Below, one piece after another: positions 48,201-61,500 of a stretch of 64,000 nt of DNA. The stretch is from Leptodactylus fallax (Eukaryota; Chordata; Amphibia; Anura; Leptodactylidae). Made by a program: the position numbers and the translations under genes. The notes under the pieces were generated by a model, which had not been told where the DNA came from, did not search any database, and saw only the letters and a program-made list of their open reading frames with translations. The stretch is from contig CAMRHE010000028.1 of assembly GCA_947044405.1 (NCBI GenBank), positions 4,757,501 through 4,821,500 of the forward strand, written 5' to 3'. Each line of letters starts with the position of its first letter. Positions within the stretch are counted from its first letter, which is position 1.

Positions 48201-51200
48201 GGAGGAGGTGCAGGTAAGTACCGGGGCTTTTTATTTTGCATTTAATGTTATGATCCTTGACCAGCCCTATAAAACATGAGATAACATACGGGCTTTACCC
48301 TGATGCGGCCTCCCTTTACTAGCTAGGACAGAGCGCTGCTGATCTGAATGGGCACTGTAGCTAAGGTGCAGACAGTCAGACCTTCCCCTACTCCAACCAT
48401 ATAGACATCCCCATCAACCACATACACATAACTAGGGTCAATTACAATGAGCAGCCATATAACCCATTAGTATGTTCTCCATTTATAGTTGCAAATAATT
48501 TTTGTAATTCTGCCAGAGAATTAAGTGGTGATGGGATTAATAGGATATCAATAGTCACGAAGTAAAGGAGACGCTGCGTGCAGATCAGTCTGTACCTGAA
48601 GCGTCGGCTGCTTTCTATTTCCGTACTTTGGGAGGTGCAGACCTTTGTAAAGTGTGACTATATAGTGCTGATACCAGGGCGCAGGTACTTCTGCAGCCTC
48701 TCTATAGCGCAGCTCATTAGGCAGACATCAATTAACATTTTCTGCTCAGGAAGCAGAGAAAACGGAGAACACAGCGGCCATCTGTTGGGCACGGCTCACA
48801 CGCGGCTGCTATTTGCATTGCCACAGACTGCAGCTACTTGTGACATTTATAAAGCTGGATGCTCTCATGTCCTCCAATAATACAACCGGTCCTGATCAGT
48901 AGGCGACAAAAATCACGACTCTTCACTTTAAAAAGAGACTTTATTAGCGGAAGGGCAGATAAAAGTGATGGCGCCACCCATGGCAGAAATAGTTTAGTAC
49001 ACCAGGTTTCTGATGTAGGTCATGAGATAAATATATGTTATCGGACTGGTTTCTAAGTGGCTATTATTTTCTTACATACTATATAGCTGAATAATGTATT
49101 TGCAGTCATAGATCTCTATTATACAACTCTGTGCACATTATCTATCCCGCCATGCCAGTTTTCTGGCCAGAGGCCGCAGCCTCTTCATAAATCAGTCATG
49201 CCCTGGGCCAGTTGGGGCCTTTATTAAGACTGGCATGTAAACCGCCAGTATTAGTAAATCTGGCCCATTGTGTATTGAGCCCTAGTACATTTCCTGCCCT
49301 ATATGTTAAACGTGTCTACAGGACCATCCGGCCAGTAGACATTGGTATACAGCAAATTTTGCTCTTTTCATAGTATACATTATATTCAATGGAATCCTAT
49401 GGACAATGTATACAGTCGTATAGGCCAGAGCCTTTGATCAAAAGTATACATGGGAAACCTTCCTGATGTATACCACCAATGAAAGGTTTTCATGCAACAT
49501 GTAGTAAGCACAAGGCCAGTCTCAGATGCCGTCTCAGGGCCATGTTTTAACATCTGAATGAGAGCCACAAGACCCAGAACGCCCACCTTTAACGTCCCAT
49601 CATCAAACAAACATGACCACGTCGGAAATGTATAAATCAGAAGACAAGCTATGCTGTGCGCCTCTATAGACATAAGTGAGACCCAATACTAAGGCTATAG
49701 GTAATGTCACATGGTAGAGTCATATCACTAAATGCAGATTAAGTGCAGACTAAATATCCAATAACCTGCAATAAGAAGCCACTGAGACGTCGACCACCTT
49801 CAACTGCCAGCCATTATCTCCACATGTTAACCAATCTGCAATGTTACTTACCAGCCTCAGGCTCGACATTTAAGGCTGTAGAGACAAAATTAGATGGGAA
49901 CAATCCAACACCTCTGTGATTTTCTCCTTTCCACCAGTTGGTGTCACTACAAATGAATAAGGGGTAAAATAGGGTAAGTGCAGGACTCTAGTAATATATA
50001 GGCAGAACATCACACATCCCACACCCGGGCCCCAAACAGATCAGCTGTTGCAGCAGCCTTTGGGTGACAGAACCGGCTAGTGAATGGGGAACACATATAG
50101 TGCCGATCCTATTCAAGTAACAGGAGCTGTGCTGCAATTCCACAGAACCATCGGTATGCATGAGTTGATCTGTGCGGGAGCCGGGTGTCTAGGTGATTTG
50201 GGTCTAGAAACCCCCTTGTATTAAAGGGGTTTTCCAGGCTAAATAATTGATGACATATCCTTAGGAGGGTCATCACATAAAGATTGGCAGGCGTCAGACA
50301 CCCAGGCCTCACACTGATCAGCTGTTTGAAGAAGATGCTGCATTCGCACAGGCAATGCAGCCTCTTTAGTGCTTACTAAGCACAGTGCCGTAGATTGTAT
50401 AGTGGCTGTTCCTGGTATCGCAACTGAGCACATTCACTTGAATTGGACTGAACTGCAAACAGGCCATGTGACCAATGAGCATGAAGTCCCACGGCCTGTG
50501 AAGCACTTCAAAAGGCTGATCCGTGGGGGTCCTGGGTGTTGGACCCCACAGATCTTCAATTGATGAAGATAGTCCCCCTTTAAGGGGGTTTTAGAGCAAC
50601 ATCATTCTCATTGTGTTAAACACCAGGGTCTGCTCAGTTGATTTTGAGACTCCCACAGAACAGCTGCAAGATGAGGGTCAGGGACCCATGTTCTCCACAT
50701 AGGTGTGAGCCCCAGTGGTGGATCTATCAGGCATTTTTAAGCATATTCTGTATGCTTTGCCATAAATCCCTTATATTGGAACACCACTGCAAATGTCATG
50801 AATGCATGACCAGTACAGATTACTGTTAAAGGGGTATTCTGCTAACATCATGTTATCTCCTATGCACCGGACTGGAGATAATTGTCTGATCTGTGGGGGT
50901 CTGACTGCTGGGATCACTACAGTTCACAAGAACAGGATTCCCATATGAATGGAGCAGCAGGTCATGCATGTGCTTGGTGATTCATTCATTTCTATGGGAC
51001 TGATGCTCAGCTATTGAGTACACATGCACAGGCCCACCTGTCACTCCACACTTACAGGGGAACTGGGCCCCTGTTCTTGCGATCAGCGGGGATCCAGTAG
51101 TCAGACCCCCACTGATGAGACAATAGCCTCTGTCCTATGGATAAGAGATAACTAGAAGTTACCAGACCACCCCTTTAAGCGATCGTCCTCCTCACCTATC

Positions 51201-54200
51201 ATCCAGCACGATTATGATCTCTCCACTCTTAAAGGTCAGCTCATTGTCCTCCACAGCTTCAAAGTCGTAGAGAGCTCGCACCTTCCTGGGCATCTTCTGA
51301 CTGTCATGTTGTGCGTCCACAGTTGGGTATAAGGTTTTGGTCTCTGATGGTTGCGCCTTTTGTTCTTGCAGAGATAACTCAATTGCTGGGATTTGGGAGG
51401 CAAAACACATTAACTATTAACACAGACAAATAAATGTGCGATAGATGGAGATTGATGCCCCATATCTAGGGTCTGCACCTACCCCTGCAACAGATGAAAT
51501 AGAGCTGAGCTGCAGTAGTGACACAACAACTACACAGTGTACAGAGCCATCTGCTTCTGACTCCTATACACCACTTTTCACCAAGAGTATAAGCTTTAGC
51601 ATAATGCAGGGAAGCTGAGGCTTCAAACAGATATATTGTGGGCATTATATAACACAGAATAGTGAGTCTGGTGTCATATCATAGATATGATTCTCAGCTT
51701 TCACAGGACACCAAGATCTGTATTATGTCCGGAGCTATCAGTTGAAAACACAGTCAAGACTGGGTTAAGCTGCAGCAGTATATAAATAGGTCAGGCCTGA
51801 TAATAGGGCCCCATATATGGAGCCCTCACATATCAGCCATTTATTGTCTACATAAATGTCTCCAATAGAAATAATCCATTACATCTTATTGTGGCTCTTG
51901 GCTTAAAAAAAGGCCAATTTACAGGTTTCAAAGTCATAGGATCTCTAGAAAAGAGGAGCCTTACAGGTTGTGTGAGGAAGGGGGAAACAATATTCACAAT
52001 TACTGTGTAGGGAAGCAAATCATAACTTAGAACCCCCTTCCTTGTAGTAAATAGAAGTCTATTCTGAGCAATGCTAGCACAGTGTGTCTTAGGGTGGGCA
52101 TACACATAACATGTGTGTCAGCCAAAATCCACCCATTGACTTCAATGAGGAAGTCAAGCACAGCGCCGTACACTGTATCGCAGCTCAGCTCATTCACTTG
52201 AACTGCAAACAGGACATGTGACGTCACATGACCTGCCACTGCTGCTTCAACCAGCAGATCCACCGAGGTCCAGGGTGTCGGAGCCCAACTAATCTTCAAT
52301 TGATGACCTCTCCAAAGCCTGGAAAAACCCTTTAATGATCTATCCTAAGGAAGTCCACCCCCCCCCCCACTTTAAGTATACAGCAGCCCCATAAGATATA
52401 TCACACAACATTACACTTCAGTATAATCTTCACTCCATTACACAGCAGCCGATTCACTTATAAAGCTCAGATCTTTATCGGTAAGCAACTAGTAATGGCA
52501 GAAATAAACCCTACCTTTTGCGAGATCTTCATCCTCTTTGCTCTTGGTGCTTGCCGTCCCGTTCTTCGGAGTGTTTGAGGCGCTCTAAGGGACAGGAGAA
52601 AGTTTAATGCACACATTCCTTCTATCGGTAGGGAGAGGTTACAAGAAAGAATGCAGCAAAGCGACAGCTCACCGCCCAGCCGCGAACACCTGACACCAGA
52701 TAAGATCTGCACAATGTCGCCCTACCTGAGAGCCAGATGTGGGAAATGTTACTCCTTCTTCTTTCAGAGACTTAATGGTGGCCGATATTAAGCTGAACTG
52801 AGGATCTTTCTGAAATTCTTCTGACCATTCCACCATCATGGCTTTAAGCTTCTCGGATACTTTTGGATGGGCCTAGAAATCAGTAAGTAACATTATATTT
52901 GGGTACTGAACTTTGTGGACCCCACATACCATTCATTACTTCCCTACTACAGCACGGCGGTGTTCATGGACCTACTGAAACATAGTAAGTAGTATTTTTG
53001 GGATCCGAGGGATAAATATCCCAAATACACAGTGCATGAGGCCTAAGGCGAGGAACAAGAGTCAAAACAGGTCATGCTAAAGCTCTGGTCACATGGCGTA
53101 TACAATGGAGGTATAGATCAGGACTATTCCCAGATATATACCTCCTACACAGACCACTGTGCAGTATACATTCTTTGTCATAGCCCATTGTATAGTAAAG
53201 CTCAGTTTGTTGCACTTTTCTATAAAGTTAAAGAAAGTTTGTTGGGTCCAAAACCATTAATACTGTAGTGCCATGTAGGATGCTTTAGAAGGAGTAGAAG
53301 TGTAGCTTTAGCGCCACGAACAGATGACGCAGTGCAGAGATAAGGAGCAAAAAGCACCTAATAAATGTAGAGCAAAGCACATACTACAGTTTTTGGAGGC
53401 AGAGTTTTTGTGCATTTCACTTAGTAAACCCGCCATGCTGCTTACAACAGGACTGAAAAGTGCAGCCTAATACGCGATTGTGTAGTATCCCACTGTGCCA
53501 GTTGGTCACTGTTAGTATTATATTTGTTTTGTGTATTTTGTGTACCGTATGTAAACCCTCAAATGTAAGGCACCATGGAATTAATATAATAATGTACAGC
53601 ACCATGGAATTAATATAATAGTGTACAGCACCATGGAATTAATATAATAATATACAGCACCATGGAATTAATATAATAATATACAGCACAATGGAATTAA
53701 TATAATAATGTACAGAGCACCATGGAATTACTATAATAATGTACAGCACCATGGAATTAATATAATAATGTAAAGCACCATGGAATTAATATAATAATGT
53801 ACAGCACCATGGAATTAATATAATAATGTACAGCACCATGGAATTAATATAATAATGTAAAGCACCATGGAATTAATATAATAATGTAAAGCACCATGGA
53901 ATTAATATAATAATGTACAGCACCATGGAATTAATATAATAATGTACAGCACCATGGAATTAATGGTGCTATATAAATAAACAATAATAATAATAGTATA
54001 CAGAATATCAGCAGGATCTCACTATAGAGATATCCGCTGCTTCCAGTATGCAGCAAGCCATAAAAATATGCCTTAACAAAAGTGTAGTGTGAACCTAGCC
54101 TAAGGCTGTGCTCAAACAGGTTTAACATAGGGAAAACTCCAGCACATACAATGAATGTAAGCATAGGCCCCCCGCTGACCCAACGAAGGTCAAAACAGTG

Positions 54201-57200
54201 CCCTTTGGCCTCTGTTGGACTGGTAGGTATACTTTATTTTCTTCTTCTTTTTAAGCTGTATAGAAAACTGCTACCTCCAGTGCTTCCCTATACAGTGGGC
54301 CACAAAAATACAGTAGAAAAGTATAATGCACAGCATACACACACTAAGATAGATATATATTTTTTTTTTTATATTACACACACAAATTATATATACTGTA
54401 TGGCTTTATAGTGCCATACATAGGGATAAATGTTGGGGAATACCGCCAACCCATACTTCCAATGTATAGCTCTAGTGTGATGTGAACAGAGCCCAACTTT
54501 GATAAATGAGTCCCCATCCGTCATGGTCTACATCACCCGGCTGACACAGTCCTTCCTCCTCGGCACCGCTGAACCTTAAAAAAACAACCCAACCTTCCTA
54601 ATCTCCGCTATACAGCACACACAACCCAAGCTTTATTTTCCCGATTTTCTCATTTTACCACTTGACATTTTATTGTCATGTATATCCGGGTCATTATAAC
54701 AAGCCATCTATCGCTTCCCTAATGTGCAATGATGGGTGCGCTGGGCTAAACATAATGCTGGGCTTTATCACCGATGTTCAGGCGGAGAAGGCCGCGCATC
54801 CAATGTTAAGCATAAATCAATAACGTCTTTGTTAGATGCGGCGACGAATGTAACAAATGAAGAAGCTAATTATGAACGTACCTTATTTATAACGCCGCGC
54901 ACTTCGCTGGCAAAATCTCTGGAACATATTTCTAGATGAAAAGCCTTCCCGCAGTTTGACACGCAGGCCCCTAATAGCTACGGAGGCACCGGAAAAAAAG
55001 GCATTTTGATGAGATATATTTCATTGCTCGCAGGATGTTAAGTAACTGCTGTGTCTGGGAAGGGGAATGAAAATCAATGGAAGGCGGAATCTACTTACTG
55101 TGAGAGCGTGCAGGGCTACGTGGGGGACTTTGTGATTAACCCTTTTCATTATCGCCTTCAGGCCGTCCTTTGCGCTGGAAATCAAAATAGAGAGGTCAAT
55201 GTGATGGACGGTAAACCTGTAGATGTCTGTAGATGTCTTCCATATGGGTTTCCACCCCTGACTCCTACAGACTTACAGTAAAGATTATGGATACCTCTGA
55301 CATGGAAAAAAATGATTTGTACATATAATATCAAGAGTTAAAGTTTCAGGCTGCAATCCTCATTCCCCGTTATGCGGGCTGCTCTCATGTGGACGTGTTC
55401 CTCCTAGTAATACATGCGGGAGGTAAGACTTGTGCGTTTGGGATGCTGCTGCCTTCACTAGCTCTTATACATCACTGCAGCTTCATTCCAGGACAAATTT
55501 CACCTTCTACAGCCTATAAGGGATCTGATGTCTCTTGTGCAGACTGACACTGATGCTGAGGAGTGTCTGATTCCCCCTCCCTCTTCCTGCAGAGTCTGCC
55601 ATGGGTGCTGTCCACTCTCTTCAAAGATAAACTCAAACAATACTGAATCTCTCCCCCTCCTTCACAGATGAACACAAAGAGTAATCAATCTCTCCCCCTC
55701 TTCCCTCCAATCTGCATTATGTGCCTGCTTATCTACTACAGAAAAACCTACAGTATGTGATTATACCCTCACCCCCCCCCATACTCTCCTAATCTTTCTG
55801 ATCTGCCCTACAGATAGCTCTAACAGTGCACTGCTCCTATGTTGGAAGCTCTAGGAAAACCAGCTAGGTGAAGGAGTTACACAGGCTCTACAACAGCAAA
55901 ACGATAAGACATTTTGAAATGGAGATTATATAGAAGTTGGTTAATTTTGCATACAGGAAGCAAATAAGCAAAAACAATCACAAAGGGGTCCATAGTTTTA
56001 CATGGAGAGAACAGTGAACCTATACAACCATATCTATGTTCATTCTCTGCCATGGGACACGCATTTGCCAGACAGTACCCCATAAATGCCTAATATGGGA
56101 AATCCTTTTAGGCTGGGGCTACATGAGGAATAGTCGCAACACGTTAGCCTCCATTGTGATATACAGTATCAGTGTAGTAGGTTGGAGCTAAAGAAATCCC
56201 ATCCTCAAAGTGCTAAAAAAACTACAGTGCAAAGAGTCTAGCGCTGAGGGTTGTGACCCCGCAGCAGAACTGACGCAGCAACTGGCCACCTACAGGAGTG
56301 AAACTCTCGGTGAAAGCTGAACAATTTTTTTTAAACACTGGCTTCTTTTTGCAGTGGACAGGTCCGCTGAAGTAAGATATCCGCAGAGAACCCACTACAT
56401 GTGGCCTTAGCCTAAAATGGGTTACGTATGCTAATATGTATATACAGAATTAAAATGTCCCTGGATACTGAACTGCACTGCTGGTCTATCCCTACTTAGG
56501 ATGTTTTGTATGGGGAGGAAAGGTCTATATAAAGTCCTGAAAACTGAACGGGGGTCTCCCTAATCTCTTTAAAAGGGCTTTAGCGCTATTTTTTGTAAAT
56601 GCAAGAGCTCACCATATGACAAGTGACAAGCCATACATCCTTGATGTCCACATGACTGCTGCAGCCAATCACTGGCCTCAGCAGTCTCATGCTATAAGTG
56701 ATAGTACCACTGCTGTGGTCTGTGAATGGCTGCTGCAGTCAGGTGGAAAAATGAACAAGGACCAGTGGGATTCCTCTGAGCATAGGCAGTGGGACACCAG
56801 GGAACCTTATCAGGGGGTAATTTTTTTATTTTATCACATTTCCTGCTGATTATTAATCAAACGTGGCCCAAAAACAAAAATGTAAAGGAAAACAAAGTGA
56901 TTTGTGCATAAAACATAACTACATACATTTCACTGCGACTTCATGTGCCCAGATTGCTATTGCAGTCACGTGTAGGGTGAGCTTATTGAGCAAATGTACA
57001 GCGAATGTCAGTTCCCGGTAAGTCGCATTGCAAACTACACTCCTCAACACTGAAATTGCAACACCAAGGACAAGCCATAAGGTTATACAAATTGAGGAAG
57101 TAGCCGATGTCGCTTAGATCTGCAAATGATGAAACTTTCAGACACCTAACTCCAATCTGTGTCATGTGGGAGGGGCAGAAAAGCAAGACTGAAATCATAG

Positions 57201-58485
57201 CTTTTTGCACCTAGGTGGAGATGTCCGCACTGCTCAACACTGGAGGTCCAGGTGGTAGGGAGGACAATGGCAAACTGGAATGACAGCAAGAGGTGCGAGT
57301 GGAGGAGACACTCTGCATGGATGGATTGTCTGATTGGAAGAATGGCATATAGCAAAATTGGACATCACATCCCAAGCCTAGGACGACAAACACTGTGGAC
57401 ACAAAGCGTCAGGAAGTGTTTGCATGACATTGGGCTACGAGCTGGACGTCCAGCTACAGGTTATCTATTGCCCTAACATCACTGCATTCAAAGGCTATCA
57501 TGCTGCACAACAAGGTGGCGATGGAGGCTGAAATCTTCTGAATTGAGGAATCCCAGGATGGGGGTCTATCCTCTGAAGTGAGGAGTCCCGGAATGGAGGT
57601 CTATCCTCTGCAGTGAGGAGTCCCGGAATGGAGGTCTATCCTCTGCAGTGAGGAGTCCCGGAATGGAGGTCTATCCTCTGCAGTGAGGAGTCCTGGAATG
57701 GAGGTCTATCCTCTGCAGTGAGGAGTCCTGGAATGGAGGTCTATCCTCTGCAGTGAGGAGTCCTGGAATGGAGGTCTATCCTCTGCAGTGAGGAGTCCTG
57801 GAATGGAGGTCTATCCTCTGCAGTGAGGAGTCCCAGGATGTGGGGTCTATCCTCTGCAGTGAGGAGTCCCAGGATGGGGGGTCTATCCTCTGCAGTGTGG
57901 AGTCCCAGGATGGGGGTCTATCCTCTGCAGTGAGGAGTCCCAGGATGGGGGTCTATCCTCTGCCATGAGGAGTCCTGGAATGGAGGTCTATCCTCTGCAG
58001 TGAGGAGTCCTGGAATGGAGGTCTATCCTCTGCAGTGAGGAGTCCCAGGATGTGGGGTCTATCCTCTGCAGTGAGGAGTCCCAGGATGGGGGGTCTATCC
58101 TCTGCAGTGTGGAGTCCCAGGATGGGGGTCTATCCTCTGCAGTGAGGAGTCCCAGGATGGGGGTCTATCCTCTGCCATGAGGAGTCCTGGAATGGAGGTC
58201 TATCCTCTGCAGTGAGGAGTCCTGGAATGGAGGTCTATCCTCTGCAGTGAGGTGTCCTGTGGACAACGGAACTACCAGAATTATTGTGCAGGGTGGTATA
58301 ACGTACGTCAGTCAGACCTCTCTAGTCTTCATTTCAGATACACTAACAGCTCGGCATTGATTTGGTTGTGAAACCAGTGGTACGGCCATTGTTCCTAAAG
58401 GTAGACCATAAATAGAAAATAATCCCAAACACCTCCTTTAAGGTGTGTGACCACTCGAACAAAACAAGCCCTTATACCTTCACTT

Positions 58486-58535
<50 letters not shown>

Positions 58536-61500
58536 TCCAACATATTATAAAGCGGGTTAATAACAATGCATCATAATACACAATGTGACATCTATTGGAT
58601 GAAAGCAGGGTGACATCTATGGAGGTGAACAATAATATGGTGTAAATCTTACCCATTGGGAGTATTCACGATCTTGTCACATATGTCCATGATGAGGCCC
58701 CAGTCTTCTGAGGTGTTATATTCATTTGTTGCTTTCTCTGAAAAAGACGAAAACAGAGTTAAAACCTGCAGAACCTGAACAAGGAGGTCACTGGAGGGTT
58801 GGGGTCAGTTCACATTATGTTTAGAATTAGGCTGGAAGTAAAGTATACAAGATAGGCCTGAGACCTATCCCACCGTACAGGGGTACTGCGGAATAGGTTG
58901 CTAATCGGCTCCCATTGTAACCCTATAAAGATTTTTTTTATTTTACTGTATACCTCTGTACATCTTCATTCCACTTCTAATCTGTTAACAATCTGCAACC
59001 AATGTAAGTTAAAAGGATATTCCAGTCACAGCAAGATATTTGCTGATCGGTGCGGGTCCGACTGAGGAGTCCCCCAACCTACACAAAGATGAGACGTACC
59101 TTCTGCTAAGGCATGGGATATGAAGACTGCCAATCAAAACTCCAGTCTAAATAAATCTACCCCATTGACTTCACTGTGTCTATTCACATTTCCTATTAAC
59201 AGACTCAAGTTCCAGACTGGTACAAAACAGCCGTGAAAAACCAGTTTCCTTATTTTATCATGTGAATATAGCCTTATACAGATAATCGGCAACTACACGT
59301 CACTGAAGGTCAGATGAAGAACAGAAGTGGTAGCGGCCTCCATGTCCTGTACATTATCAGTAAATATAGTGACCTGGTTCTAGTCCCTGTAATAAGCAGG
59401 TATGACATAAACACTGTATACACAGGACGATCACCGTAATCCTTTCACTACATGTCACAACAACCCCGAGTGATGCATCTAACAAGCGTCCAACACCAAC
59501 CAAAGCAATAACTTAACTCTTTGGTCTGTGACGCACCGAAGGACAGATGGTACATATCACTGTCTGTTTATGGCCAGTGTCACAGGCACGGCCGAGCCTG
59601 ACCATGTCATAGATCCTCAAGGTGCAGTCAAGTTCAGTGGATGGTCGGGGGACTTGCAGCCATGATATGGATGCACAAATACACCCGTATTATACTTGGG
59701 TGATAATGGCATCATCCAGGCCAAACACACATAAGGTCAGTAATCAAAACTAAGAGAAAAACTGGCCTGGTAGCCTATCACAACCAATCAGAGCTCAGCT
59801 TTTATCTCCTAAATGGCACTATATGCTTGAAAGTGGAGTTCTGATTGGCTGCAGCTACCCTCCTTATGTTAAAGGGGTTATCCAGGCCTATGATCCTGAG
59901 CTTGGTGTCTTCTTCAAACGTCCACTGGTCATGAGATCAAGCTCAGTATCATAGTCCTGGGATAACCCCTTTAAGATGGACCATACACAAAGGAAAGCTA
60001 TTCCTTCCAACTCCTAATGCACATGCATGCTCTGCTCAGATGAGAATGCACAGGTGTTCAATAGTAGGAGGGGAATAAGCTGCTGCCAAACACATCTGGT
60101 GGCAGCTTATCTGCCCAGAGATAAGGACACATCCAGGAGGCCAGTCTATGGTGTCCTGTCACCTGCACTCTTAGATGTTTTCCATAATTCAGTTTCCGGG
60201 GCGCAGCTCACACAGTAAATCATTAGTCACGGCTCTGATCTGGATAGATTAGGTTTCAGCTCCAGCAGTGACTCGTGCTGTGATCTGGATCTGGTTCACC
60301 TTTGAACAGCATTTTACACCGTTTACATACACTACATAAGCTGCTGAGTAACTACTGGTCATGTCCTGACGCTTTACTGTACTACAGCACCAGCATCTAC
60401 TGTACTCCATATGTTAGGGTCCATCTGTAACATATATTGTTGACTCTCAGCATGGGGCGCTGGGGTCCATATTTGCTTGCTCCAAATTTATGATGTGTCT
60501 GCACCATTTATCTACCAGCCGGCGTACATCAGGACCCTCGTATACTGTAAAAGGGTTCTTATAATATTCAGCATTTTACAAATTGTGATATTATAAATGT
60601 GCTAAGAAAATTTTTAAAAAAATTGCAAAAGAAAAAAGTGTAGACACCATATCGAGCACCAAGGACACAGGTACTATATCCTGACTAACGCCAGGTACTC
60701 GCACCAGTTTTACTGCAAATCCATGTGGTCTATAAATAGTTAATAGCAAATGTGAGATTAGCTGCAGCAGCCCCGTAGGGTGTAATACCACACAGAGCCA
60801 CTACAGAACATGTGGCGCTATGTCTGCTAATGAGGAGGCCGCACGCTCATCCATTGCAGCTGATCGGCGGGACTTAGGGTGTTGGACCCCCACTGATCTG
60901 ATATTGATGGAAAAGTCATGAATCTCGGTAAAACACGACTCCACGGGGGTAGGTCATCAATATGTGATCGGTGGGGGTCTGACAAGCACAGCGCCGTACG
61001 TATAATAGGAATTGCAGCTCATTCACTTACATGGTGCTGAGCTACTGCTGTACCATGTGACCGATGACATCATCAGGACAGGGAAGATGCTGGAGCACTG
61101 GTGAGCACCATGGCCTCTTCCCTGTTGTGTAACCTTCACCAATCACATATTGAGGATCTAACCAAGTCATATTTTACCAGACAACTGGGCCACGACACAA
61201 GAAAAAGGGGGAGTCATTTATAAGAAATTGTGCAGACATTTTGACATAGACATCGAGACCATAGAACTTCCTCTTGAAGATAAATGGTGAGTTTTCTGTC
61301 CACCATTTACTAACTGGTTGATATAAAACTGCTCCACGCTTTTCATAAAGAAGTTCTGCAGCAGCTGCAGGGGCACAGTCCTGTATAACACATACTGCAG
61401 CTGATAAGAGTAAATCCACACTGGACATAACTCAGCAGAAAAAAAATCCACTGCGGATTTAGCTGCGAATCCACGCCAATTTGTATTAGGAATCCTCTGC

